Notes: a model not told the origin generated them from the sequence alone. 59,683 nucleotides of DNA from Candidatus Borkfalkia stercoripullorum (GCA_019119395.1 DWXC01000006.1:1-59683), one strand, 5' to 3'; counted from the first letter of the stretch, positions 27,857-38,295 are shown. Numbers and translations: made by a program.

Positions 27857-30280
27857 ATGGATATGAAGACTGTCGAAAGCAAATGGCAGCAACGCTGGGA
27901 AAAGACGAAGGAAAACTGCTTCAACAAAAAGAACGCGGACAATAAATATTATGTCCTCGAGATGTTTTCCTACCCTTCCGGCGCGAAACTGCACGTCGGG
28001 CACTGGTACAACTACGGCCCGTCCGACACGTTCGCAAGGTTCAAAAAAATGCAGGGCTACGACGTGTTTCAGCCGATGGGCTTCGACGCGTTCGGCCTCC
28101 CCGCCGAGAACTACGCGATCAAAACGGGCATCCACCCCAAAGATTCGACCGAGCAGAACATAGCGACCATGGAAAAACAGCTCAAAGCGATGGGCGCGAT
28201 GTTCGACTGGTCTGCCGAGGTCAAAACCTGCGAAGAGGACTACTACAAATGGACGCAGTGGATGTTTTTAAAACTCTACGAAAAAGGCCTCGCCTACCGC
28301 AAAGAAGCGCCCGTAAACTGGTGCCCGAGCTGCAACACCGTTCTCGCCAACGAGCAGGTACAGGAAGGTTGCTGCGAGCGCTGCGGCACGCCCGTCGTCA
28401 AAAAAGACCTCACGCAGTGGTTCTTTAAGATCACCGATTACGCCGAAGAGCTTCTCGAGGGGCTCGACAAAATAGACTGGCCCGAAAAGACCAAGCTGAT
28501 GCAGAAAAACTGGATCGGCAAGTCGGTCGGGTGCGAAATAGAATTCGAATGCGAAAGCGGCGATAAATTCAAGGTATTCACCACCCGCTGCGACACAATT
28601 TACGGCGTATCGTACGTCGTGCTCGCGCCCGAGCATCCGCTCGTGAAAAAACTTACCTCCGACGAACAGCGTGCCGCCGTCGAGGAATACATCGAAAAGA
28701 CGGCGCACACCGACGAGATCGAGCGCCTTTCTTCCGCAAGGGAAAAGACCGGCGTATTCATCGGGCATTATGCGATCAACCCGATCAACGGCAAAAAAGT
28801 TCCGATCTATGCGGCGGATTACGTCCTCTATTCATACGGCACGGGCGCAGTCATGGGCGTGCCCGCGCACGACGAGAGAGACTTCGCTTTCGCGCAGAAG
28901 TACAACCTGCCGATCACAAAGGTCATCGAAAACAAAAACGGAGAGACCGTTCTGCCCTTTACAGAGGACGGCATCTGCGTGAACAGCCTGCAATTCGACG
29001 GCAGGTTCGGCGAAGAAGCGAGGACGGAGATCGCCAACTATCTTACGAAAATCGGCAAGGGCGAACGGAAGGTCAATTACCGCCTGCGCGACTGGCTGGT
29101 TTCCCGCCAGCGCTATTGGGGCGCGCCGATCCCCGTGGTGCATTGCCCGAAATGCGGCATCGTGCCCGTACCCGTAAAAGATTTACCCGTAAAGCTCCCC
29201 TACAACGTCGAGTTTAAGCCTGACGGCAAGTCCCCCCTCGCGAAGTGCGACGAGTTCATGCATACGAAATGCCCGCATTGCGGCGGCGACGCGCTCCGCG
29301 ACCCGGACACGCTCGACACCTTCGTCTGCTCGAGCTGGTATTACCTTCGCTATCCCGACGCGCACAATTCCAAAGAACCGTTCGACCCCGAATTCATCAA
29401 TAAAATGCTCCCCGTCGACAAATATATCGGAGGCGCGGAACACGCCTGCATGCACCTTCTCTACGCGCGTTTCTTCACGAAGGCTCTGCGGGATATGGGA
29501 TACCTGAACTTCGACGAACCTTTCAAATCGCTCGTGCATCAGGGCGTCATTTTGGGCCCTGACGGAAACCGCATGTCAAAGTCGAAGGGCAACGTCATTT
29601 CTCCCGACGAATACATCTCCGTTTACGGTTCCGACGTCTTCAGGATGTACCTGATGTTCGGCTTTTCCTATACCGAGGGCGGGCCGTGGAACGACGACGG
29701 AATCAAGTCCGTCGCGAAATTCCTCGACAGGACGGAGAGGCTCGTTCTCAAAGTCAAGGACGAAAAAGGAAAGGACGAGCGCCGCGGCGCGGACGAAAAA
29801 GAGCTTGACTTCGTCAAGAACAACTCGATCAAACAAATCACGCGCGACCTTGAAAGTTTTTCGTTCAATACGGCGGTCGCAAGACTGATGGAATACGTCA
29901 ACGCGCTGTACAAATACGACGGGCTTGCGGAAAAGAACGTGCCCTTCCTCAAAGCGAGCGTCAAAGACCTGCTCCTGCTGATCGCGCCGTTCACGCCGCA
30001 TTTTGCCGAAGAACTTTGGGAAGCGTGCGGGTATAAATATTCCGTGTTCGATCAGAAATATCCCGTATGCGACGAAAGCGCGCTTGTGAAAGAAGAGACG
30101 GAATATGCCGTACAGATCAACAGCAAGATCAAGGGAAAGATCATGATCGCGAAAGACATGAGCAAGGAAGACATCGAAGCGTTCGTCCTTTCAAGTGATC
30201 TCGTCAAGCCGTTTGCGGAAGGCAAAGCGGTAAAAAAATTCATCTTCGTTCCCGGAAGGCTGGTCAACATCATTTTGTAA
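27857..30280 (+). CDS. leuS: Leucyl-tRNA synthetase
   Basis: LeuRS charges tRNA-Leu. The 807-residue protein has the class I motifs HVGH (46-49) and RMSKS (572-576), the CP1 editing insertion, and paired CPxC zinc knuckles (NWCPSC...CERCG and HCPKCG/KCPHCG). An ATG nine codons upstream is ignored because GCGGAGGA directly precedes the ATG at 27857. No T-box precedes it, in contrast to thrS. A strong terminator follows. Confidence 0.96.
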   Translation: MDMKTVESKWQQRWEKTKENCFNKKNADNKYYVLEMFSYPSGAKLHVGHWYNYGPSDTFARFKKMQGYDVFQPMGFDAFGLPAENYAIKTGIHPKDSTEQNIATMEKQLKAMGAMFDWSAEVKTCEEDYYKWTQWMFLKLYEKGLAYRKEAPVNWCPSCNTVLANEQVQEGCCERCGTPVVKKDLTQWFFKITDYAEELLEGLDKIDWPEKTKLMQKNWIGKSVGCEIEFECESGDKFKVFTTRCDTIYGVSYVVLAPEHPLVKKLTSDEQRAAVEEYIEKTAHTDEIERLSSAREKTGVFIGHYAINPINGKKVPIYAADYVLYSYGTGAVMGVPAHDERDFAFAQKYNLPITKVIENKNGETVLPFTEDGICVNSLQFDGRFGEEARTEIANYLTKIGKGERKVNYRLRDWLVSRQRYWGAPIPVVHCPKCGIVPVPVKDLPVKLPYNVEFKPDGKSPLAKCDEFMHTKCPHCGGDALRDPDTLDTFVCSSWYYLRYPDAHNSKEPFDPEFINKMLPVDKYIGGAEHACMHLLYARFFTKALRDMGYLNFDEPFKSLVHQGVILGPDGNRMSKSKGNVISPDEYISVYGSDVFRMYLMFGFSYTEGGPWNDDGIKSVAKFLDRTERLVLKVKDEKGKDERRGADEKELDFVKNNSIKQITRDLESFSFNTAVARLMEYVNALYKYDGLAEKNVPFLKASVKDLLLLIAPFTPHFAEELWEACGYKYSVFDQKYPVCDESALVKEETEYAVQINSKIKGKIMIAKDMSKEDIEAFVLSSDLVKPFAEGKAVKKFIFVPGRLVNIIL

Positions 30281-30292
30281 ATAATTGCGAAA

Positions 30293-30330
30293 ACCGCGGC
30301 GCACGTTCGTGCGCCGCGGTCGATTTTTTA
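30293..30330 (+). terminator. leuS terminator
   Basis: A 12-bp GC-rich stem (ACCGCGGCGCAC and complement) with a 4-nt loop is followed by CGATTTTTT. Confidence 0.93.
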
Positions 30331-30432
30331 AGGCGTTTTCATAAATGTCGGAGAGCGACCGAATCCCGCCGCTTTTCGGCCCGAAGATGGGTCTGCGCGT
30401 TGCCCGTCCGCTTATTGAACGCAGGCATGCCG

Positions 30433-31353
30433 TCAGTTCCGGCCGTCCGAAGATTCGTTGAGGGCGGGATAACCTTTCGAAAAATCCACTTTTGTTTTGG
30501 AGATATACCACGACTCGCCTCCGTCGGGGCTTCCCTGGTAAAACAGCCACACCGAGCCGTCGTCGTCGCGGAATATGTAAGGGTGTCCGGACTCGCTCGC
30601 GTTCCAGCTTCCGGCATTTCCGCAGCGAAGAAAGGGTTCTTTTGACAATTTCTTAAAAAATACACCGTCATCGCTGACCGCGACCCCGATCTGCTGGGGC
30701 GTGCAATTGTAACTGCCGCCGTAAAAGAGCCAAACCTTGCCGCCGTTCTCCAATGCGGCGGGAGCCTCGACGCACTTGCCTTCCCACCTGAATTCGGGTG
30801 CGACGACCGATTGCGCGACGCACTCCGTCCATGCGCCCCTGCCGAATCCGCTGCCGAGCGGAGCGCTCGCGACGCCCACCTTCTGAATCTCGGCCTCATG
30901 GTCGCGGGTTGCGAAATACAGATATAATTTATCGCCGAAAACACAGACGTCTGCGTCGATCGCTCGGCCGCAGCACCACGTTTCGGAAGGTTTGAAAATC
31001 GGGTTCGTTCCGTCTTTTTCAAAATGAATGCCGTCGGAAGAAACCGCGTGGCAGATCGCGTCCTTCGTCCAATTCCCGTATGTCTGGTAAAAAAGATGCA
31101 CAGCGCCGTCCAGAACGATCGCCGCAGGCGCGCCGATCCCGTTGCTCTCGCACGGCTGCGTCAAGGGGAAATTTCCCGTTTTGACCCAATTTTCCATGTC
31201 GTCGGAAACGGCGATCCCGATCCCGAGCATTTCCCTGCCGTTTTCGTCCGGCAAAAACACGGAATAGTATAAATAATATTTGCCCAGCCATTTAACGACG
31301 GCGGGATCTTTCGCGAAGTTCTTTTTCGTTCCGCTCGGATCGGTAAAAAGCAT
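30433..31353 (-). CDS. GH43-like five-bladed beta-propeller glycosidase
   Basis: A 306-residue cytoplasmic enzyme with the GH43/GH117-type five-bladed propeller. The likely catalytic acids are Asp16 (KDPAVVKW), an Asp in AIDADV (131-136) and Glu196 (VEAPAA). Family members release arabinose, xylose or related sugars from plant oligosaccharides. The start is the ATG at 31353 with AGGAG upstream. It has its own promoter and no signal peptide, so it acts on imported oligosaccharides. It is the last gene of the carbohydrate locus, separated from the rest by the HTH gene. Confidence 0.8.
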   Translation of the reverse strand: MLFTDPSGTKKNFAKDPAVVKWLGKYYLYYSVFLPDENGREMLGIGIAVSDDMENWVKTGNFPLTQPCESNGIGAPAAIVLDGAVHLFYQTYGNWTKDAICHAVSSDGIHFEKDGTNPIFKPSETWCCGRAIDADVCVFGDKLYLYFATRDHEAEIQKVGVASAPLGSGFGRGAWTECVAQSVVAPEFRWEGKCVEAPAALENGGKVWLFYGGSYNCTPQQIGVAVSDDGVFFKKLSKEPFLRCGNAGSWNASESGHPYIFRDDDGSVWLFYQGSPDGGESWYISKTKVDFSKGYPALNESSDGRN

Positions 31354-31390
31354 CGACACCACTCCTGCATATGCAAAATCTTTTGATATC

Positions 31391-31419
31391 ATTATAATAC
31401 AAATAATCTGCAAAGACAA
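31391..31419 (-). promoter_or_regulatory. Promoter of the GH43-like gene
   Basis: TTGTCT (31419-31414) and TATAAT (31396-31391) are 17 bp apart. The -35 box abuts the preceding terminator stem. Confidence 0.78.
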
Positions 31420-31453
31420 GTCAAAACCACCAGTAAACTGGTGGTTTTGACTT
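31418..31453 (-). terminator. Terminator of the HTH gene
   Basis: A perfect 16-bp stem (AAGTCAAAACCACCAG and its complement) with a TTTA/TAAA loop lies 98 bp after the HTH stop. T-rich sequence is built into the stem. Confidence 0.7.
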
Positions 31454-31550
31454 TCGTTTTCCGCAGATCGAGTTCCTGCCCGAAGCCGCCGAAAGCGAAA
31501 ACGCGTATCAAAACCGTGCACTTCCTTTTTTCGGTCAAAACCGTTAAGAA

Positions 31551-32177
31551 CTACTCGGACAACGATTTGTCCTTATCCTGCATCCGCTTTTTGAACATGC
31601 CCTTCTTGCCGCAGTACGGGCATTTCAGCCGTCTTGCCGTCAGCGTGTGAAGCGAAAATATATACGCTTTCAGGGTCGGCGCAAACTTTTTTCCGCAATA
31701 GCTGCATTCGAAAGACCCCACGTTGACGTCGTAGACGACGGCGACGCCGATACCGAACACACAAATCAGAAAGCCGTATATGATGAGGCAGATCCGCAGC
31801 CACACGGGCATATCCAGAAAGCCTGCCAGCATTACGCATACAAACAGCACGCTGACCCCCAAAAGGGCGCAGACGGAAGAAAAAAGTATTTTCTTTTTGT
31901 TACTCTTCCTCTGCAGCAGGAGATCGGTCATGTTGTTTTCCGCCCTTTCCTTATAGTCGGCTTCGGTGAGCCTTTCCCCGCTTAAAAGTTCGTTTACCGT
32001 GATTTTGAGGATCGAACAAAGGCCGATGAGCAGGCCCGTATCCGGAAGCCCTCTGCCGTTTTCCCACTTGGAAACTGTTTTTTCGCTCACATAAAGCCTG
32101 TGCGCGAATTCTGCCTGCGTAAGCCCCTGTAACTTGCGTTCTTTCGCAATGAATGCGCCGATTTTCTTGTTGTCCAT
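31551..32177 (-). CDS. XRE-family HTH protein with two membrane helices and a zinc ribbon
   Basis: A 208-residue protein. Residues 3-64 form a Cro/C1-type helix-turn-helix (LTQAEFAHRLYVSEKTVSKWENGRGLPD). Two membrane helices follow (about 97-119 and 127-148), and the C-terminus has CxxC pairs at 158/161 and 186/189. DNA binding, membrane attachment and a redox- or zinc-sensitive end in one chain suggest a membrane-tethered sensor-regulator. It lies between GH43 and GH94 genes and may regulate one of them, but that is positional inference. The ATG at 32177 is preceded by GAGGTG; a TATAAT lies about 40 bp upstream. Confidence 0.82.
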   Translation of the reverse strand: MDNKKIGAFIAKERKLQGLTQAEFAHRLYVSEKTVSKWENGRGLPDTGLLIGLCSILKITVNELLSGERLTEADYKERAENNMTDLLLQRKSNKKKILFSSVCALLGVSVLFVCVMLAGFLDMPVWLRICLIIYGFLICVFGIGVAVVYDVNVGSFECSYCGKKFAPTLKAYIFSLHTLTARRLKCPYCGKKGMFKKRMQDKDKSLSE

Positions 32178-32390
32178 AAGCACCTCACAATTGTTTTTAT
32201 ACCGATATTATACAACAAAACGGCGCAATGCGGAAGGCATTTCAATGCCCGCGCGCTCTACAAATTTTCCGATTCAGCCATTTTGGGGCTTTCGAGGACG
32301 CTTGCGGCGTTTTTCGATCCGCCGAAAAACTTTCTCCGTGCAGACGGACCGCGAAACGCCGCAAAAAATGCCGCCGGGACGCATAAAACC

Positions 32391-32418
32391 GCCCCGCATC
32401 TCTTGAAAAATGCGGGGC
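32391..32418 (-). terminator. Terminator of the GH94-like gene
   Basis: A 9-bp stem GCCCCGCAT / ATGCGGGGC is followed by GGTTTT on the minus strand, 15 bp past the stop. Confidence 0.8.
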
Positions 32419-32433
32419 AATCGTCATTTTCAG

Positions 32434-34806
32434 TTATTTCCGGTCGGTTTTGTTTTTGAATCCGGCATTCAAATAAACGTGAATGTTTTTCCCTGCGATC
32501 TCCCCTTCGTTCACAAATAATTTTCCGTCGGATACTCTTCCGACGTTCGCTTTTACAACGGCGTTTCCGTACCCGTGGAAACGGAGAGAAAGTTTCTTCT
32601 TTTGCATGCGGTAAACCACCGATGCGTCCGCCAAAGACGCGGGGACGCACGGGGCTATACATATCCCGTCGAATTGCAGATCGATGCCGAAAATCCAGTT
32701 GTAGACCGCCCTTTCGAGCATGGCTACGCTGCCCGTCAGGAATGAGAATCCCGCCCTGCCCGGGAACATGGGGACTCCGTGATACACGTTGACGACAGCA
32801 TAAGGAGCGGCACAGACACGCAAAGCCGGGTGTCTGCCCTGATCGTAAGGAAGGGCGAAACGCAACACATCGTCGAGCATCGCATAGTCCCCCGACTTCG
32901 CCAATGCCCGTATCAGAAAGCATTGTCCGCCTTGGTTGTACGGGTTGCCGTTTTCCGAAAAACCGGGGAGAAGATCTCCTGTTCCCATCTTTCCGATCCC
33001 TTCGATACGCCTTTCGCCCATCGCGGGAGAAAACAACTTATAACCGTATTCGCAACGCAGTTCCCGAAGGTTCTCCAGCACCCTTTCTTCTTTTCCGTCC
33101 GCCGCCCCGCAGAGAATCGCGTAGCTGTTCGTGGGGACATACGGACGGCATGCCCCGTCCGGATCGCGCGACGAAAAAATCCACTCGCCTCTGTCCGTAA
33201 ATACGCCGTTGTAAAAACCCTTTTCGTTGTAAGCACAGGCATTCACACGCTCTTTAAGGCGCGCGCACCACGCAAGATAGCCGGCAATACGCTCCGTATG
33301 CTTGTCGCACCAGCGCAGAATTTTACATAAGTAATCGATGGCGAGAACGAGTTGGCAAGTCACCATAACGGTCTCCCCGCGCCCCTCCGCGCCCGCGGAG
33401 CAGATACAGTCCAGCCAGTCTCCGCCGCGGATCTTACAAATACCGTGTTCGCCGATATTTTCGGGCATCAGAAAATAGTCTGCAGCGAGGATCAGATGTT
33501 CCAAAACGCTGCCGCTCTTCTTCCCTCCCAAATACGGAAGCCGAATATCCGTCAACGCCCGGTCTTTCGAGTAGGTCAGATACCGATACGCAAATTCCAA
33601 TACGAAACAGCCCGCGTCGACGAACGGGCGCATATCGAACTTCCCGCTCTGCCCGAAAGGTACCTGACGCGGAAACCACCCGTCTTCGCGCTGGCATGAA
33701 AGCAAGTGCAGCAGTATCTGTCTACATTTTTCGGCGTCGTAAGACAAAAAACCGCTGAAATCGTTGGACGCGTCTCGCGTGCCGCGCATACCCGTCGGCC
33801 AGCCTCTGTCCATGCGCGATACCCAGGAAAGCTCCAGCGGAAGAAAGGTGTTTGCGAAAAGATCAAAGTCCTTGTCTTTTGTGCGGACACGATTTACTTT
33901 GAACAGTTCGGCCGTTTTCTTTTTGCAAAGAGAGCATGCCGCGCCGCGCGCCGCCTTACGGAAATATTTTTCGGAAACCGCGCAGTCGGCGGAAACCGTT
34001 TCTTCCTCATACGACATCGCCAAAACCTGGGTATAACACGCACTTGCACCCGCCGCAATATTCCTGCGATACACGGCGGCATAGATCTGCTCAAAGGCGA
34101 ACAGTTCGTTCTCCTTTTCTCCTTTCGGGAAACAGCAGTCCGCACGAGTGAAGCCGCGCGTGGCGGTATTTACCTTTTCAAAACTGACGCACGTCTCTTT
34201 TGCGCCTTTGTCAAAAAGACAGTGGGCGTACCTCCTCTCTTCCCTTTTCCCGTTCACGCTGTAACGGTCGGTGCGGAAGGCAGGCCTGCCTTTCGTTGCC
34301 GCGGACGTTTTCGTATACCACTCGGGCTTGTCCCACGGCGCCATACACAGATCGTTGACATAAGGTATGACGCACGGCATGACCGCAACCTTAAGCGAGC
34401 GATCCGTGCGGTTTACGATCCGCGTGCTCATCACCGCCCTGCATTCGCCGGGAGGCACGAACAGCAAAGTTTCAACGGAAAATTCGCCGAATTCCAAACG
34501 GTATACCGCCTTTTCGGGCCGAAATTCTATACGGATCGATTTTGCGGCGAACAGGTCGAAATTATTTACCGTTCTGTCCCCGGCCTGTATATATACCAGC
34601 CAGGGCGAACGCCCGTATCTTTCCCGTTTCAGCAAAGCGATCCCTGCGGGCGCGTCCGCCTGGCAAAGATCGATACCGCTCTGATCTACGCGGACGGTGA
34701 TTTTTTCATTCCCGTAATAATACCAGTAAGAGCCGACAGCGGGTATCTCCGTCAGGACATATTCCCCCGGCTTACCGGTAAAAAAACCATATTGATTCTG
34801 CTCCAT
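32434..34806 (-). CDS. GH94-like carbohydrate phosphorylase
   Basis: A 790-residue protein with the layout of GH94 (formerly GT36) phosphorylases: an N-terminal beta-sandwich (1-~280), an (alpha/alpha)6 barrel (~330-720) and a C-terminal beta domain. The barrel has the RDASNDFSGFLSY segment, and a GGDWLD motif (D463-W464-L465-D466) at the place of the usual DWND, with the first Asp as proton donor. Such enzymes cleave beta-linked disaccharides or oligosaccharides with phosphate to give a sugar 1-phosphate. The Asn-to-Leu change in DWND and many cysteines suggest a divergent subfamily. No signal peptide is present. Confidence 0.8.
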   Translation of the reverse strand: MEQNQYGFFTGKPGEYVLTEIPAVGSYWYYYGNEKITVRVDQSGIDLCQADAPAGIALLKRERYGRSPWLVYIQAGDRTVNNFDLFAAKSIRIEFRPEKAVYRLEFGEFSVETLLFVPPGECRAVMSTRIVNRTDRSLKVAVMPCVIPYVNDLCMAPWDKPEWYTKTSAATKGRPAFRTDRYSVNGKREERRYAHCLFDKGAKETCVSFEKVNTATRGFTRADCCFPKGEKENELFAFEQIYAAVYRRNIAAGASACYTQVLAMSYEEETVSADCAVSEKYFRKAARGAACSLCKKKTAELFKVNRVRTKDKDFDLFANTFLPLELSWVSRMDRGWPTGMRGTRDASNDFSGFLSYDAEKCRQILLHLLSCQREDGWFPRQVPFGQSGKFDMRPFVDAGCFVLEFAYRYLTYSKDRALTDIRLPYLGGKKSGSVLEHLILAADYFLMPENIGEHGICKIRGGDWLDCICSAGAEGRGETVMVTCQLVLAIDYLCKILRWCDKHTERIAGYLAWCARLKERVNACAYNEKGFYNGVFTDRGEWIFSSRDPDGACRPYVPTNSYAILCGAADGKEERVLENLRELRCEYGYKLFSPAMGERRIEGIGKMGTGDLLPGFSENGNPYNQGGQCFLIRALAKSGDYAMLDDVLRFALPYDQGRHPALRVCAAPYAVVNVYHGVPMFPGRAGFSFLTGSVAMLERAVYNWIFGIDLQFDGICIAPCVPASLADASVVYRMQKKKLSLRFHGYGNAVVKANVGRVSDGKLFVNEGEIAGKNIHVYLNAGFKNKTDRK

Positions 34807-34898
34807 CGGTATATATCCTTTTTTAATCCTTTTCTTGGCAAACGCCCCGGATTTCGCATGCGGGAATCGTTGCTGAATGCTTCATCATGAAAATTCCG

Positions 34899-34927
34899 TG
34901 CGGGCGGCGGATCTTTCGCCGCCCGCA
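34899..34927 (-). terminator. Hairpin between the GH42-like and GH94-like genes
   Basis: A perfect 11-bp GC-rich stem TGCGGGCGGCG / CGCCGCCCGCA with a 7-nt loop lies 6 bp after the stop codon, followed by CGGAATTTTC. It probably reduces read-through into the GH94-like gene. Confidence 0.65.
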
Positions 34928-34932
34928 TTCCG

Positions 34933-36225
34933 TTATCGGGTCATGCTTTGCGGATGCAAAAATATCGGAATGATAAACGCCGCTTCACCCGCCGCGAGGG
35001 AAAGATTCAATTTGCCGTCGGACAATGTTTTTACCGAACGCCGCCCGTTCACATATACGATTGCCGTATTCGCTTCTTTAAGGCGCAGTTCCACGTTATC
35101 CGTCAGGCCGTCTTTGGGGTCGCTGAAATTTGTGACCATCAGTCCGATCTCGCCGTTTTTACCTGTAAATCTCCCCGCCAGCGTATCCTCCGAGGCCTTT
35201 ATGGCGTCGATTATGTCGATGCTTTCCGCATTGAAACATAATTCCCGATAAAGCGCGTTCGTTCCGCCGTTTGTTCCTTCGATACACATCGTCGTTTCCC
35301 AGTCGAAGTTGAGGAACACATGATCCCAGCTCAGTAATTCAGAATTCATTTGCCGGACGATGCCGAACACGGGAGTCGGCGTGATCCCGTCTGCATTTTT
35401 TACAATGCCTTCGTCCCAGCCTTGACGGAGATAGTCGCCATATGTGACATATGTAAAATAACTGAGAGCATTCCCTCCATACGTCATTGCGACATTGACC
35501 ATATAACGCAAATTCGTCAGATCCATCGCGCGATATCCCCAATGCCGCGTATTGGCGACATAAAAGTGAAAATCCGCATTGTATCGTTTTGCGTACTCGG
35601 CGACCGTTTCATAACACGTCAGCCACTCCGCTTTCATCGTGCCGTCGGCATTCAGCGGATAGCAGTCGACCGATAACACCCTGTTTTCCGTGATTTTGCT
35701 AAAAACCACATCGCAGTAATGCCCGACGTAGTCGGCGTAATTTCCGCCGAAGCGACCGCCATCCCCCCGGTCTTTTATCCAATCCGGCAAAAGATTCACA
35801 AGGAAATATTTATCCGAATAATAAGCCTGATGATTCTGTGCCGCAGAAGCGTAGCCCGTGATTTTGTCGTACGTCGGTTCATCCCTGAAATAAAACCCCG
35901 TGACGATATCCGAAACAACGTCAGGCTTCAGATACGGGCTGACTTCCTGAGGCGTTTTCTCTTCGGTATGAGGGATATACGTCAAACCGTACTTTCTGCA
36001 AACGCTTTCATATTCTTTTTTGTATATCCACGGCATGTATGTTGTAATTCCGGCGTCCGCCATAACGTCAAAGGATTTATCCAGATCCGAAGCGGCGGGA
36101 CGAGGTTCATTCATAAATGAGATCATCATCCGTTCACCATGGTCCTCATACACAGGCAGGCTCGTACACTCTTTTAAAAGAGTTCTTTCCGACGCTTTTT
36201 GAGAAATTGTTTTGCGGCCCTTCAT
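34933..36225 (-). CDS. Putative TIM-barrel glycoside hydrolase (GH42-like)
   Basis: A 430-residue cytoplasmic protein without a signal peptide. The pattern ADAGITTYMPW...YGLTYIPH...GFYFRDEP and later WGYRAMDLTNLRYMVN fits a beta-galactosidase-like TIM barrel; Glu116 in RDEP is a candidate catalytic acid. The C-terminal ~90 residues resemble a beta-sandwich tail (VELRLKEANTAIVYVNG). I cannot assign a CAZy family with certainty. It follows the DUF4838 lipoprotein gene, separated by an intercistronic hairpin, and has an AAGGAGG ribosome binding site. Confidence 0.65.
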   Translation of the reverse strand: MKGRKTISQKASERTLLKECTSLPVYEDHGERMMISFMNEPRPAASDLDKSFDVMADAGITTYMPWIYKKEYESVCRKYGLTYIPHTEEKTPQEVSPYLKPDVVSDIVTGFYFRDEPTYDKITGYASAAQNHQAYYSDKYFLVNLLPDWIKDRGDGGRFGGNYADYVGHYCDVVFSKITENRVLSVDCYPLNADGTMKAEWLTCYETVAEYAKRYNADFHFYVANTRHWGYRAMDLTNLRYMVNVAMTYGGNALSYFTYVTYGDYLRQGWDEGIVKNADGITPTPVFGIVRQMNSELLSWDHVFLNFDWETTMCIEGTNGGTNALYRELCFNAESIDIIDAIKASEDTLAGRFTGKNGEIGLMVTNFSDPKDGLTDNVELRLKEANTAIVYVNGRRSVKTLSDGKLNLSLAAGEAAFIIPIFLHPQSMTR

Positions 36226-36272
36226 TTTGCCTCCTTGATTTCAAACTTGTTTACCGACATGCATTGCGCAGC

Positions 36273-36303
36273 TCCTCCTTGCGGTTTTGAAACGCAAGGA
36301 GGA
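36273..36303 (-). terminator. Intercistronic hairpin upstream of the GH42-like gene
   Basis: An 11-bp stem (CCTCCTTGCG core with CGCAAGGAGG) lies 7 bp after the DUF4838 gene. It has no clear T run, so it is more likely a partial terminator or a processing/stability hairpin. Confidence 0.5.
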
Positions 36304-36309
36304 AGTTGT

Positions 36310-38283
36310 TTAATTACCGAGACTTCTCAGCCATTCGTCCGTTTTCTGCTTGATCGTGTGTTTGTATTCCGAAGGATTCTGTACATCCTCCCGATAATGC
36401 GTCAGGCCGAACCTCTCGGCATCGTCGCGAAATTCTTCGATCATCGTACGGAGCTGCGAATCGTTATAGTAATAGGAGTACAGATCAAGTAATATAAACC
36501 GCGGCGAAAGGCTTTCCGTCTCTACGCGTTCGAGCACAAGCGCCCTTTCGTCCTCGTCCTCGATCTGTTCGATCGCCGCATACGCCCTGTCAAATATATC
36601 CAGGATCCGATCTAAATATCTTTTCGGATAAAACTCGGCGCGTGCCATGCGTGCGGATTCATCGCTCCCGGCATATGCAAGATACCCGCGCGTTTGCTCC
36701 ATCAGCTTGTAATTTGCATTTACGAGGTCAAGATATTCACGCATATACGGGGCTGCAGCCTTAAAATAATGTTCCATAAACTCATCTATGAGTTCATTCA
36801 CATCCAAGTCGGCATCCCACAGCAATTCGGCATGCAAAAAGTTACGGAGAGCTTCGAACGGTGCCGAATCCATTTCGCGCGGGCCTTGATCCAATATGTC
36901 AACGACTCCGTATTCGCGCAAAATCCTGTAATTTTCGGCTATCGTATGAATGTTGTACATCGGGTACAAATACGCTCCGAAACCGATGTGATATGTCCAG
37001 ATCGACAATTGCACGCCTAACGCCGCCCAACCGAGGATCGCCTCACGGATCGGCCCGTTCGTTTCCTCGTCTAACAGATTCTTCGAATAAACGCTTGCCA
37101 AAGGAGCGATTCTCACGACCACATTGTCTTCCGGGATCACCTCCGAAACGAATTCGTATTTACCCGTTTCCGCATTCCACGTTACGGGCGGCTGCTGCGT
37201 CCTTTGATATGCAAAGGTAACAAGCTTAACGATGTCAGCCCTTTCGGGGTGTTCCTCTTGCAGCCACGCCTTGATCTCTTTGGCCACTTTATTCATAAAG
37301 ACCATCAAAGTACCGCTGCAATTTGCGTTTTCACCGCCGTAACGAATATTATTCTCCTTGCACTTAAGACAGGTACAGGTCGTTGCCTTATCCTCCTGCC
37401 CGATCATAAAATACTTTGCATTCGGTTCGTTTTCAATATATACCTTCAAATTGTCGACAAATGTCTGAAACATCTGTTTCCCGTCTTCCGTATCTTCCAA
37501 CGCATTGGAAAAGCAAAGCTGCGTTTTATCGGGGCTGTACCAGGAAGTGTGAGAGCCGTATTGCGCCGGCGGCAAAATATGGAATGTCGTATGAGACCAC
37601 AAATCGAGTGCCCAGGCGCTTCCGCTTCCCTGTGAAGGCAAGAAAGTAGTCCTTACTCCATTCAAGCGCATTCTCATTGCAAAAGTGCTGTCATAGAAAA
37701 ATGCGTAAGCATTGACGTCCCTGCCTTCGAAATCGGGTATGACCGTCAGATTAAAATCTTTGAGTTTGCAGTCGGTAACGGTATCGATATAAATTTCGTC
37801 GGTTGCATATACGCGGTAATTGAACTGTCGGCGCAAAAATTCATATACGGCATACACTTTACCGCTTTCACCCGTACCGAGCATCAATACGCTGTTTTTG
37901 TAAGTTACCAACTTAAACCCGTTATCGGACAGTTCCGACGCATCCATTTCGATTCCGCTTTCACGGTACAGCGACGTATCGCCGATAGCGAGATACTTTC
38001 CGTCGGAAGCGACCGAACCATTATCTTCAAGAACATTCAGAACGCTCCCCGTCGCTTCCGCGAAGAAATTCCCCAGCTCCTGCGAAGCAAATTTTTCGGA
38101 TGCGGTCGGCGATTCGGGTAGCAAAATCGAATATTCCGTCGCGCCGTCTTTTACAAGGTCGATCTGCGTGTCCGTAACCGTATTATCGTCCGGAGGCGGC
38201 GTTTGCGTCTGCGCACAGGCGCAAACCGCAAATGTGCAACAAAGTGCGAGAAAAACTGCCGTGACGTGTTTGAATTTTTTCAT
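36310..38283 (-). CDS. DUF4838 lipoprotein, alpha-glucuronidase-like N-domain
   Basis: A 657-residue exported lipoprotein. The signal peptide ends in VCA with lipid-modified Cys23, followed by a Pro/Thr linker. Residues ~40-160 look like the GH20/GH67-type N-terminal domain (ASEKFASQELGNFFAEATG). The remaining barrel-like region is DUF4838, often found in polysaccharide loci. A cysteine group TTCTCLKCKENN may bind metal. It probably degrades or binds a glycan at the cell surface before ABC import. It directly follows the 954-residue Ig-like protein. Confidence 0.85.
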   Translation of the reverse strand: MKKFKHVTAVFLALCCTFAVCACAQTQTPPPDDNTVTDTQIDLVKDGATEYSILLPESPTASEKFASQELGNFFAEATGSVLNVLEDNGSVASDGKYLAIGDTSLYRESGIEMDASELSDNGFKLVTYKNSVLMLGTGESGKVYAVYEFLRRQFNYRVYATDEIYIDTVTDCKLKDFNLTVIPDFEGRDVNAYAFFYDSTFAMRMRLNGVRTTFLPSQGSGSAWALDLWSHTTFHILPPAQYGSHTSWYSPDKTQLCFSNALEDTEDGKQMFQTFVDNLKVYIENEPNAKYFMIGQEDKATTCTCLKCKENNIRYGGENANCSGTLMVFMNKVAKEIKAWLQEEHPERADIVKLVTFAYQRTQQPPVTWNAETGKYEFVSEVIPEDNVVVRIAPLASVYSKNLLDEETNGPIREAILGWAALGVQLSIWTYHIGFGAYLYPMYNIHTIAENYRILREYGVVDILDQGPREMDSAPFEALRNFLHAELLWDADLDVNELIDEFMEHYFKAAAPYMREYLDLVNANYKLMEQTRGYLAYAGSDESARMARAEFYPKRYLDRILDIFDRAYAAIEQIEDEDERALVLERVETESLSPRFILLDLYSYYYNDSQLRTMIEEFRDDAERFGLTHYREDVQNPSEYKHTIKQKTDEWLRSLGN

Positions 38284-38295
38284 TGTTACTCCTTC

